Source of the DNA: Nereocystis luetkeana
Taxonomy: Eukaryota > Sar > Phaeophyceae > Laminariales > Laminariaceae
NCBI GenBank assembly: GCA_031213475.1
Contig: JARUPZ010000009.1
Location: 9,767,601-9,831,600 of the forward strand
Length of the DNA: 64,000 nucleotides
Direction: 5' to 3'
Shown here: piece by piece, positions 26,101 to 38,800 of the stretch
Numbering within the stretch: the stretch's first letter is position 1
Layout of the letters: every line of letters begins with the position of its first letter
Program-made: the position numbers and the translations under genes
The notes under the pieces: model-generated
The model's database searches: none
Told to the model about the DNA's origin: nothing
The model's input: only the letters and a program-made list of their open reading frames with translations

Positions 26101-29100
26101 ACGCCTATGTACAATAGGGTTGTGCACAAATTACAGCAGAGCGTTTCTTCAGTGCCCTAAACGAGCCCCACCCCCCGCCAGTCAGAAATCCTACTGCCCA
26201 AAGAGTACTACCTACGCTCATCTTAGCGCGCCTCATTTCCTCGACAACGGAGGGAAGGGAGCGCAACCACCGTGCGAGGCATCTATGCGAAGATCTCGAC
26301 GAGGTCGTTGCAAAACCGCCACGTTCATTGCGTGCGTCCCCCTCCCTTGTTGTGAAGAATATGATCCCTGAAGTCCATCTAATGCTTTAGCCAACTTGCA
26401 TGCTATACGGTAGGCCGTTGCTCCTGCTTCGTCGTAGGTTAGGCCCCTCGCTCACCCCCCTTCACCCCCCCCCCCCCCCCACCGTATCACGTAGTGTTCA
26501 AGGTAAGGCACCCAAGAGGCAGTTACACAGTACTCCCGTTGCTGTCTCTGGAAATGCCTACACCGGAAATATAATCAACTCATTGAGGCTGTCGTCCATA
26601 TGCAAGTCCGCCTAAAAAGTTGTTCTTAGCAGGATGCAGCTCACCCTTCATGCGACTCGCCAGACATCTCACGGCGCTTCGCGCTTGGGACCAAGCAATG
26701 TCTTCCTGGTCGGTGAAAACCCGACATGCTCCGTCCCGGCATTGTAGGGATGCGAGGGTCTATGGTCATACGACTACGGCCATGCATGAGATCGAGTGCA
26801 TCTCTCGTATCGAGTACACCCCCCCCCTCCCCACCCCCCTGGGGTTCGTTCCTGTGTATGCGCCGCCCGAGGGGGGCTGTCAGTACCTCCTCACGGCGTT
26901 TGTCGACTCAAGGCAACTTCGGCTTGCTGAGATCGGCAGGGACCCCTCTCGGCCCATCGCCGGGTTTTCTCAGGTCAGTGCTACTCCTCATACGAGTACA
27001 AGCACCACAATAGTACGTGTGCAGTAGCAGGGAACTTTGCCTACGATGACACCTTCATTCACTCAGGAGTACGGCTCCGTATACAGTGCCCGCAGTAATA
27101 CAATTGCAATGCAGCTCTCGAACTGAGAACCTCTTTCTCTAAAGGAAGGCCATCGAGGGCTACTGCTTCTACTACCGGGATAGAGGTCGCAAGTTACTGA
27201 GTTCTCGGAGATACACATCACGGGCCCTTAAAGAAATGCCTGAAGCTGAAAAATCGTGTGCCGACCAGGGTTATTCTATATCACGGCCCCATGAGCACGA
27301 CCACTGCACACAAGGTAACGAGATGATTCAAGCATCGTGATATGCAAGGCTTTCGCGGCAGCCTTCTTAGGAGTTGCAAAGTTACTTCAAGTGCAACGGT
27401 TGTGTTCTGCGAAAGGAGAGGATTTGAGCGGCAGTCAGAACGGCGCGGTAAAATCGAATAAACAAAACCATTTCCGCACCACGAGCGTCGCCAAAGTGAA
27501 GCGAGACATGCGAGACTTTAGAGGTAGCCTCCTTAAAAGTTGCAAAGTTACTTCAAGTACAATGGTTGTGTTCTGCGAGAGGAGAGGGTAAGAGCGGCAG
27601 TCAGAAAGACGGGGTAAAATCGTTAGAAACCCTTTCCGCAACACGAACACCGCCAACGCGACGCGTGGCGTACTCCGAATCGTGATATTCTCCTTCGAAA
27701 GTGTCTGTCGTGTAATGTGGCTACAAGTGCACACCCGGGCAAAGCGCGGATTCAAACAAAATAAGTCGATCGCAAATAACACGCTAATGGGCTCTTGGCT
27801 CGCCGAAGCTCACAATGAAAAGCATCTTCGGTCACCATGTTGTTGCCGATGACAAACCTAGGCCCACGATAGCGACAGGCGAACCAAAATAGTCACACAC
27901 GCTTTACCGCAACAGCACCTGCAACAACACGAGCTCCCTGTTCCTCTCCGGGCTCCACGGTCCGCTCCGGAGCACCGCGAGGGCGGCCTTCCTGGCCAAG
28001 CCAACGTTTCGACCGTCGCTACCGCTGTCCTCGGAACGAGTGGGCGACACCCTTCCGTTCCGTGTTGTCACCTGGGGTGGCGAGGACGGAGATGGAGGCG
28101 ACAAAGGTTGTATGGAAGGCATGCCTTGGCCGGACTTCACGTTCAGGTTTCGGTTTAGATGGCGGACTAAAGCCAAGTTGTTCGAAATACTTCGTTGCTT
28201 GGTATGCTGCTGATCTACGGAGGTACAGGGCTCGTGTGGCGAAGCAACTTCGTTCTGGGCGGCTTGCAGCAGGTTCCCGTCAATTTAAACCACCACGTTA
28301 AGCCACTAGCGCGCTTCTCGGGTAGCAAGACGCAGGGCCGAGAATCACGGCACGCAACGTTTTCGTTAGATAGGACTCAATAGGTTAGTGGGTACAGTGT
28401 GCTACTCATATACATCCGACACGACTGACGGGTACAGTACAGTAGTACCGAGCCAAGTAAAAAACGAGTCGGCGACTCATTGTCAACCACCTCGCAGCTC
28501 TCGATGCCACTGACGCAAATAACCTGGCGAGTAAGCCGCCCATGTTCTTGCGAGCCTATTCGTGCTAGTCATGAGATACCCCCCAGTACAGGTATCACTC
28601 GCGGCGTCTACGCTTTCCGCTCGAGGGGTGGCAAACTCGTTCGAGGCACATGCCGGTTTTGAGTGCTGCTCCTTGAACGGCTTTACGTCGATCCCACAGC
28701 ACTACTAATACGGGGGGGCATAGTAAATAGGACCTATGGTACACACAAATACCTACACATTTCCCTGTTGGTACGGATAATTTTTTGTCCTATTCACTAT
28801 GTTCCCCCGTGGTGCCTAGACCGCTAAGTCAGCGCTGACTGGGTGGCCTAGCTGGCAGTGTGACAGCATACAACCACCGAAAACGTAAGTTTTAGAGTTC
28901 GTGAAATCGCGTCGATTTTAGATCTATGCAAGTTTCAAGTAAATACGGGAGAAGCGCGGAGATCGACCGACGGACCGATCGATCGACGAACCGACCCACC
29001 AACCGGGACGCACCAACATACACAGGTTGGCGACAGCTGCGAAATTCCTGGGCGTTCCCAGCTACAGCAATAGTACTCTATTCGTCGTGTTGGCCACTCG

Positions 29101-29821
29101 GTAGCGTGTAGAACTGCAGTATGCACATACAGTACTACTATGAACGTCGATCGCCCATAATCCGTCGATCTCCCATGATCAGCCGCAATATCTGGTAGTT
29201 AGTATCATATCATATCGTATACTTGGTAGTGCAATATATCGTACTCCTGGTAGTTTAATATCACATAAAATCGTCTATCTGGTAGTATAATACCCGGTAC
29301 CGTATAATACTGGTATATCATATCGTATACCTTCTCTTATTATATCATATCATATGATATCACATCATATCATATCGTATCGTATCGTATAAAACAACAG
29401 CAGTATGAAGTAGAAACGCGGTATATATCACCTGATATTTCAAAGTATATATTTCTACGTATGTATAAACTTCACAGAATACACTCGCGAAAAACATTTG
29501 AAAAAACATCTGCTACTGGGATGAAATGCCCGGCGTACGAGTGCTGCATACACAAAACAACGAGCGGCGCCGATAGGTGAACATATACCAGTACCAGGGA
29601 ATCGTTATTTTCCATGACATAATGAGAGGGAACGGGAGACTACTACCGAAAATATTATCCCTTCGCACTATTATTACACTTCCAAGGCTTCATTTTCTCG
29701 CGATATATATGCTGGTTTAGCTGTTGTTTTCTTTACTGCCGTCACGCAGATGGTCATAAAATGAGTACAACGCAGCACCGCTCACCCAAGCAATTTTAGC
29801 TGCCGCCGGCTGCAGGGGCAG

Positions 29822-29858
<37 letters not shown>

Positions 29859-32800
29859 TTTCCTTCCTTGGATCTGTACTACCAGCACATCGCACGGATC
29901 CTGCCAACCCAACATCTCACTACAGTAGGACAGGCTAGAACGAAGACAACCTACGGTAGATCGTGCTCTCGCCGCTTCGTGGAATATCGTATTCGCACTA
30001 CTAGGTAGTATACGTGCCGCCTACCCATTATATGGGATGTGGCAGCCCCTCGTCCTTCATACTGTTCGGCTGTCGGGAACTCACAACAGTACTCTGCAGT
30101 AGAAATTCAAAAACTCGAAAAAATACGTATATACGTAACCGTTTTTTTTTAAAGGTATGTATGCTGTTCAAGTAAAAACACGCTGGATGTCCCGCCAACT
30201 TGTAGGGAGGCACGCGTTTCGAGTCTCGCAGGGTAGGGGTAAGAATGTTTCCGTCGACTAGGTGGGAGCGGTTGGTATTGCAAGCAATTCGGGGTTTGCG
30301 CCGCGCTCGAGCCCCAGCCGGATAATATACTAGGGTGTTTTTCCTCGCTCGCGCTGGGCTCGCTTGAGCGGTGATTTCAGACCTCGACAGGAGTAGGGTG
30401 TACACTCTTACACGATGTATTGCTATACCTGGTGAAAACAAGGTCGCAGGTGCATACTTGGCATGGTGTGCTCGGCCATCTGGTTGCACCCGCCTCCTGG
30501 GCCGGTTCCGTGGCTTCCGACTACCGGTATACTTCTTTCTTCGGGGCGCATATTACCTCTCGGACTCGCCGACGAGCAGACGCGGGCAGCTTCAAAGCCC
30601 TGCGTGCCAGTTGCCGTTGGCGGCTGTGGCTTCGTGCTGTGCTTTGGATTGTCACATATCTCAGGAGGCCGTGACTTGACCGCTAGACTGACCGCCGGCC
30701 AAGAGTATATCTGGTTAAAAAACTATAATGTTGAGGTCAAACGAGACCTTGACGCGTCAAGAACTAATAGCCTGCCATTGGAAGCATTTGGGTGGCTGCG
30801 CGCGTTCCTCCCATGCTCTCGCGCGCTCACCTGGCGAGACCCATCCTGGGCCTGGCTTGGTGGGCGAATCTAACAAAAGTCTCAGAGGTGGTGCACAGGT
30901 ATATTGGCCCCAAGGAACCGTAACGCTGCGGTTACCCATGAGGCGCAGCTAGATCCCTGTTCACTTGGGTGTTCGGTTTCCGCTCCCTGTCGTCTGATGG
31001 CTTTGGGCTTGTTTGGGTGAAAGTTGAAAGTTTGTTGGTACACGGGAGTTCCATGTTGCAGCGGCGTGGTCGGCTTGCTTCAAAAAGGTATCCTTTCCCC
31101 GGAGGATATACGAAAGGAAAGGGAATCGATGCATTGTGCGTATTGTCCTCACTGGGACCGTTCTTGGTACCCAACAACAAGCAGCACACCCAGTGTCGGT
31201 CCTGATGCATCATCCTAAAAAGTCAAAAAGGCTGCGGTCGCAGACTGTGGGGTAGCAAAGCAATTTGGTCGCAATCAGAGTGAGGTGTGTTTTGGGTTTT
31301 CAACCGAGAGCGCAGATGAGCACAGCCCGAATCGAGCGATACGCCACAGGATCCAAACATCAGCACGTGCGAGACTCCTGTCAGAAACATTCCGTTCCCC
31401 TCTAGGGTCCCCACGAGAAGTTTATGATCGCTGTGTTTCCTTCTACATTAGTAGTGATTTGCAACCCCGTTTTGGAAGTCCCCGTGCCGTGCTCTTTTTA
31501 CAACAATGCGTACAAAACGTCATACGACACGGAGCCGGATACACGCATCATCGACATTAATTAGGGATGACGCCTACGCGTACATGTTGGAAACGAGTAT
31601 CGAGCTTGGATTCTGAGAGGGGGCACATAGGCTGACCCTCATCCGAACCTGCTAGAACCACTTGGGAGAGGCTAAACCTGGGGCCGTACTGAATGCCCCT
31701 GCAGAGGTGTCGGGTAATCGTGATAAACAGGCACACGTGGTAGATATTCGCCTGCTCAATAAGCTGACCAAAGGGTCATCTTTGTGTACGTTCGAACATA
31801 TAGATATAGCTGCGAAATTCACGATAAACACGTGACATGATCACTATCGCGCGGTTCGGCCTCGAGTAAAAATTCCGTGAAATACAGTCGTCAACATGTG
31901 TATTAGAATGATAGGTTAGCCACATTTTGGGGACACAGCCTACTCGTAATTAGACTGGACTAGACTATGCAGTGTGGCGCCATATCGTACGTGTCTACAG
32001 CAGCAGTAAAAGGATGCGACAATGTGCTATCAACTTGGAACGCGTGTATATGGTGGGATGAAATCGCGGGTTGGGGTGCCTGACCTCAACAAGGGGGTTC
32101 AATTGGCCGGCATGGATCGCCACTGCTTGACTAATTTCTGACCCATTGCAGAACAACGACCGGGCAGTACGGCGTTTCCGTCATGCTGCACGCGTGCCAT
32201 TCGGAGGTTTATGTCAGCGCGATTTGAACAACAAAAGCAATGCCTTTCAGTATGGTGCTTTATTTTTTTCTCAAGCTCCTCGTAGGAAGAGCTACAGTAG
32301 TCCAATATTCATCCGAACCACAAACTTGAAGAAGTTGTTTTGCGCAAACCGATTAACATGCACATGCTTGCGCTACAGCAGTGCAGCAGTCAAACCAAAA
32401 CGATCACAGCAGTAAACGTGCTATGCGGACCGGTTTTTGTGTTCGCTTGAAGGGGATCAACCGATTAGAAACCAACTGAGCCATAAAACGGTATACCGTT
32501 ACTCTGTGATGAGTCCAGTTCGAACAGAAACCCCACTTTGGCAGCCCGGGGTGCTTGATGTAGCCGATGCCGAAGTCGCCATTCTTCATATATTGTTCGA
32601 GTGCGAGATGTACGCGATGGCTCTCCATTAGAGTCTGGTGTACGTAGAGAAAACTGGCATGTTTGCCCTGGATACGTTTCATATGTACCGGGGAGATGCC
32701 GCACAGATTACACATGATACTTTATCCTTCCATATTCCACTCTATGTCTTCATGTACCCCGTGCGTCCTGCCGCCATGAGAGCCCACCCCTGAACCCCTT

Positions 32801-35800
32801 CCGGCCGGGCCTATCGCACCAGTGAGTGCTCCGGACAACGTTCGAAAACGTTTTCCTCCCAGGCCTGAAATGGTTGCAAACAAAACGGTAAACATAGCCA
32901 CTCCTCACCTGCGTCACGTGATCTCCCGCCGCTGCACGATGACCGTCGGCAGTGCTTTGTTTGTCGCTTAGCACCGGAGGAGCCCATACTACATCAAGCA
33001 ACGCGAACCACAGCCTGGCGCTCCTGTTTGCGTTCGAAGGAATTCGTCGGTACGAGTCGAAAACGCCAACGTAACACAGATGATTGCCGCAAGAAGCTGC
33101 GATGAGGGCTGTAGTAGGGAGTGTTTGTTCGTTTCGATTGAAGTTCTGCGTGCGTGTTCGGCATCTGCCTGGTCCTCTCTGAGTTGCACAGGCCGCAACC
33201 CATCTGGGACTCATGCATATCGACCCAAACCCAACGACGAGTGCGATACCAAGCAACTACCATTACTACTACAGCAAAACACAGGGTGCAGCAGTACAAG
33301 CAACAGCATGCATGCTGCGCGTGTTTTGAACAGCTCCATACCATGTGAAGTTTCAGGCACGTTCCCTAATCCCGCTCGCTCACGCCGCTTTCGAATCGCG
33401 TCTCCTAAACCAAACAATGGGATGCTTCGGGCTGCAGCAGTAGCTCAGTCCATACCCTACGTAGTATATAGCGCGACCCTTCACTCTCAACCAGGTGGTT
33501 GGTTCGATCCTGCCGTACAGTCACGTTGGAATTATTCTTACAGAGGGCCCAACGGCAGAAGGTTCAGGCGTCATCTACGTTCTGCACGTTTATTTATTTA
33601 GCCCCAAACGGGTGCATACCCGCCATCCTATTGGGGTGTATATGGTTCCGGCTCCTTGCCCTAAGAAGTCGACGACGTCGAAGGTGGTGGTGACCAACGC
33701 GGAATAATCTGCACTGAATGCCTGGACCGGAGGCGCCGAAAGCACCCGTATCAGACTACCCTGGTATTTGTTTTACTGACAAGCATCACAGCGGGCTACA
33801 TAAACAACTCTAGGGTGGTACATGTAGTGGGAATGCTGAGTCCTATAAGCAAGACGAATCCAGGCATGCGCCGGGGGAGGTAGGACATCTGTGGATATCT
33901 GAGGCAAGACGACTAGGGCCATGCATGACGACAAGTACACCCCTCCCCCCCCCGACAACTGATGACGAGAAAAAAATGAAACGTCAATCTAACGAGCCAT
34001 GCGGCCTTAGGTACATAACCAAACAAACATTTGTTAGAATAAAACTACTGCAACGATATTGGGTACTACTGCAGATGCTGAGTTGAGGTGCTCCCCGTCA
34101 GGCAGAAAATATGATAGCCATAAAATTGTTTTACACATAGCACACCCCCATCGTGGCATGCATCGTTTCAGGTACCGACCTTTTCGAGGACGGTGTTGGC
34201 GTCATTGGAGGATCCCCGTCCTGGGATCCGTCCGCGCTCGGCACCGAGAAGAAGGCCGCAGCATCCTCCAGTTCTTGGGAGCGCGACTCTTCCGACGCTG
34301 GGCCCGGCTGGTCGCGTGAAGCAGCGCCAATGCTAGCCCCCCCCGGCGCTGATTGGTCAGCAGCACCCCTGAACGATGTAACATACACGACATGTTCGAC
34401 ATTGTTGTCCGAATCTTCTCTATAGAGGGGTTTCGACGTACGCTGTGGTGTAGAGATCACATGCCTAACATGTACGAGGCTCCTCTATAGACGAACTCCG
34501 TACTTCCCCCAGCAGCACAGGTTGTGTTCCTGGCTAGGTTACAGCTGTCGAACAAAACTGCCTACTACTGGGAGGTATCTTGCATAAAGTTAGGGCATTG
34601 ATCGCTCCGGAATGGAATCGAGCGACGCGAGCAATGGACCTCAGTCGCTCCCCCCCCCCCCCCGACTGCTAAAACCCAAACGTCCTCCCTGCAAACCGGA
34701 ACGATTTGGTCAAAACATGCTCATTCGAAGGCGAAATCCAATGAGTGAACACGCCCAGCGCCCAGAAACCCCTTACAGGAGTGCGCCGAGCATCTACCCT
34801 ACGAAACCGGCAGCTACAGCACATGTAGCCGGGACCCCCTCCCCCTTGCGCAATGTAAACGTGAACAGACCCTTGAGGAGACATCGGACAATGAAGACAT
34901 TATTATGGATGCCAAATAGAGAAGTTGTGGACACCGCGTGGGATTCGCTATATTGTCCAATATTCTCCACAGCAAATGTTCACGCCCACATTATACGGGG
35001 GGGAAGGGGGGGGGTCGCGGCCACCTGCGCGTCTCTGCAAGCGTGGTGACAATCCGCTCGGGTAAACTCTGGTAGACAGGGAGGTGTCTCCCCGCTAAAA
35101 TCGTGTGGTCGGGATTGTTTCCAGAACGTAAGTTGACGACGAATACAGCAGTATCGACATGTTTTCGCCGACTGCATTAGCACGGAGCGAAAACGTGCAA
35201 GGGAAGTCCGCAGTTATCCTACGAGTATACGTGGCGTCTTTCGACGAGGTACACAGCAAGCCGTGTCTCAACTATTCACACTTCAGACTCATCGCATAAT
35301 TTGTCGCTACTTCTGGCCCTAATTGCGGTCACGGTTTGGGGACAAAGCAGCCAAACTCCAAGTAGGTCGTCCCCAGAACGGGACTGCAGCACTAAAGGAG
35401 CTAAGGTCTACAGCAAGGGACGTCATGATATGTGAGAAACGTGTAGGCGGTTTCAAGCGAAAGCAGTCAGTCCTCTATCGGTACCTGCGACGCGTGCTAT
35501 GGCAGACGTAAAAGTCTAAATCGTCCGAGGGTCCTCTCTTGAGGAGGTCGCTATCTCACCAAACCAGAACGGCAACAAGCGAAACAAAGGCGGGTAGATG
35601 GGTACACCATATCGGTCGGGTAGACGGGGTCAGCAGAGTCATCCATACTCATTTAAATAAACGTGCTTTGACATGGGCCTTCGACATCCCATCGCTCACA
35701 AAACCAAAGTCCCCAGAAAAGGAGAAAAAATAACCAAAGGGGGAAATAGACAATGTGAAAGCGATATCGTGGCTACAATGCTGTCGAACCTGGAGACCAG

Positions 35801-38800
35801 CTCGCCCAGGTCGATCTCGTTGGCGCCGCCCAGTCTCTCCTGCCGCGCGGCGGCGTCTAGCTGCTCGGCTGCTTGGACCAGAAGCATTCGCCTCAAAAAC
35901 GGGTCCGCAGCATGCTTCCCCTGTTTTTGCCCAAAAACGAAATGGGGTACGATTCGCTTGTTGTTGGTCTCGCCCTACGTATAGCATGAAAGTAGATCAT
36001 TAGCCGTGGTCTATTTCGGCCGGCCATGGTAATAAAACACAGTAATCAGATCCCATGACGGCCCCCTCATGTTGTATCAACCTTATTAGGATCTGATTAG
36101 TGTGTTGGCGCGTGCTTTTGCCTTGGAGGGGTAGTTCATAAATTTTGTGGGGCTTCACTCACTTGAGGAGACCCATACTGTTACCAAGTTAACACTGACC
36201 TTTTGAAAAAATGTCTGGCCTACCCCGACGAACTGCTACTACATGCTAACAAAACCCTTGGGCAGCATAAATGGCATATGCACATTAAATCGCTCTTGCT
36301 GCCCAGCTTCATCAGCGCACCCAGTGTCCGTCCTGACCCCTTATCCTCGAGAGATGCTAATCATGTGGTGACAGACCGTGAGACAGAAAAAAATCAAGAA
36401 CAAAACAAATATCGCTGTTCATGGGTAAACCGAGAAGTGAAGCGCAAGCATACCTGGTACGAGAACACAACAACACAAGCAAGACCAGAAAAAAAGGGCA
36501 AAAACACGTTTTAAACAAAAAGCGAAATGAAACTGAATACCAATGATGCAAGAATATCAGAAAGCCACGCTAAAGAGAGGAAGATACCGGCATACGGAAA
36601 CAAAGGGAGAGACAAGGCAAAAGGCAAGGAGGGACTGATAATGGGGGGGGAAAGAGAACATCGTACTCCAGGCCGTGGTCGCAACATGGGTGCCGGTCTG
36701 ACCTAAAAAATCGATTAGGGAACCTAGCCACACCCTTTTCCGTCTCCTTCTTACTCTCGTCAATAGTGGTGCCAAGTATCAGTACTGCCGCCGTCGCCCC
36801 CCCCCCCCCCCATTGAACAACTCCACGAAAAACGAATATAACCTGCTAGAATTCAAGGGCTAATGGGACTGATACCTAGCCACCCTGTCTCTCATCGCTT
36901 TTCTGTGTTCTTCGGCAGCTGTATCCGTACGGCTGTCCCCCCCCCCCCCCCCCCCTCTCCCCCGACCCAACTTGTCGCCACTTTTGGCGTCCTCAGCTAC
37001 GTTGCGCAGCCGGCTTCTCTGTACCTCGTTCCTGTGCCCTCTCGCCATGAAACAGTCTGCCGCTTCGACGACCACCCGGTACCACTTTCCACTCTTCTTA
37101 GCTAACCTCGGCCATAACAGCGACTCCAATCCGTATAGCAAAAACCCCTGGGTGGCTTGAAAAACCCAGAGGTCGTCTGCTAGACACTGGGCCAAGATAT
37201 TTTCAGTTCGGCCTGGTCCCGGATTTTCCTCGCCAGCCGCCGTCTCGAACATCACCCGATGGCTCCGCCGCTCATTAACCGTCCAATGCACCGCCCCCGC
37301 AAAGAGGAAGCGTAGTTTCGCGATGATCGTCTCAGCGCTCTCGCATTGTGCCTTTTTGAGGGCCTTGGCGTACGAGGTGGTCGGTGCGCTGTCGGCGCTG
37401 AAAGCCAATGATCCGCAGGAGGAGTTTGTGGTGTGCCGTTCGGAGGTCAGTGAAGTGCTCCCGGCCAAGCGTTTACGGCGCACCCGCACATCAGGGTCTT
37501 CATCACCTCCGCCTTTTAACATGTGCGTTTTCCGAGTGAAACGTTCGAGCCGATTGTAGCATGTCCATCCTGTGATATCTGGCACAATGTCTGTGCTTAC
37601 GACGACAAGACCGCCCAGGTACGAAACCTGCATCGTCGGTGTATACCTCTGTCCCGCTGCGTCGATGACGAACTATTAGGTCTGAGGCTCCTGGTTCGGT
37701 GTCTGCCAAAGCTTGGTCTCGGTTCGAGTGACGGATGCGGTGACCTTGAAAACAGTCACAATGACAGTAATCATCCTCGCAAGGCCTTCCGCCTACTTAG
37801 ACACAAGGCCGGCACCGTCCGCGCACAGCATACCCCATACTACACTCCGTACGCATGTTAGTGGGTAAATCTGCACCCCGTCCTCCCCGAGGTCCCCCTA
37901 GAGGTAAACCAAGTTTTTCAACACATCTGGCTCTCTACTGAAGCGTACCAGCACGGCGTGTATCACAGCGGCGATAAAGACATTGAAACATAATCAGTGA
38001 CAGCGTACATCCTTCGCGCAGCCCCTGAGTGACTCCACACCATTCCGAGCGCCCACTACCATCCGTACGTACGCGAGCTCGCAAGCCTTTGTCGGACTGG
38101 CGGATATCGGCTAGCACCTTCTCTTGCACACCGAAGCGTGCGAGCACCACCCACAACATATTGACGAAAGTCGCACTGTTCCTCGGGGAGTATCCCTTCG
38201 GCGTCGCAGTGTACATATTATATACCCGGGAGGCGTTCTTCGACAAAATGCCGCACCAATTTGTCTGAGGGTCCTCACTGGAGGAGCTCCACAACTCACC
38301 GGAAATCTGACTCCAGAACAACGCAAATTGTGTCCGAGTAAAGAATCCCATGGCCCAAGTATACAATTATGTCACTTGTCGAAACAAGATTAGTATTCCG
38401 ATTATTTTGGGTTGAGGAACCCCGATATTCGGAAACCACTTCTTTGGCCAAAAAGTGCACCTCTACCGTAGAACGTGTCCCGGTTCGGAATATTTGCCTT
38501 GGAGAGCAACACGTGCTACTTGTACTATCGTGGCACGCGTCTGGTTTCCCCGCAGTCGCACGTGGTCGCTAAAAGGCGCACGGTTCGTAGCCATCATAGC
38601 CGTGGGCCCGTCTTTTTTGGACTGAAGGCAATACATTGACAAGAAGATTGCAAGCAGTATCGGGCTGCCACGACGAAGGCGGCATGGGTGCGCTGTGCGT
38701 AACGAAGGGTGTGATTGGGTTCATTTACGTACGTACAGTAGTACGTTGGAGAGCAACAGCAAATGAGCTACGTATTCATCAACCGATATTGTTATGGTTG

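Larger units (their letters stand above)
25647..27918. other. Intron between exons 14 and 15
   Basis: Contains a RepA copy (26485-26835) preceded by a C run, and a 185-bp tandem duplication (27337-27680). Confidence 0.6.
28072..34175. other. Largest intron, between exons 13 and 14 (6.1 kb)
   Basis: Contains a MITE-C copy (28708-28814), a CGAC/GATC-like patch (28965-29000), an AT-rich TATCATA array (29195-29395), a CAG run (29824-29856) and a RepA scrap (33895-33955). No exon was found; a missed exon pair of compatible phase cannot be excluded. Confidence 0.55.

Noticed and set aside
36860..37633. A 257-codon minus-strand frame as a host gene
   Set aside because: Its sequence matches the C-terminal part of a non-LTR ORF2, and the upstream frames continue into RT motifs.
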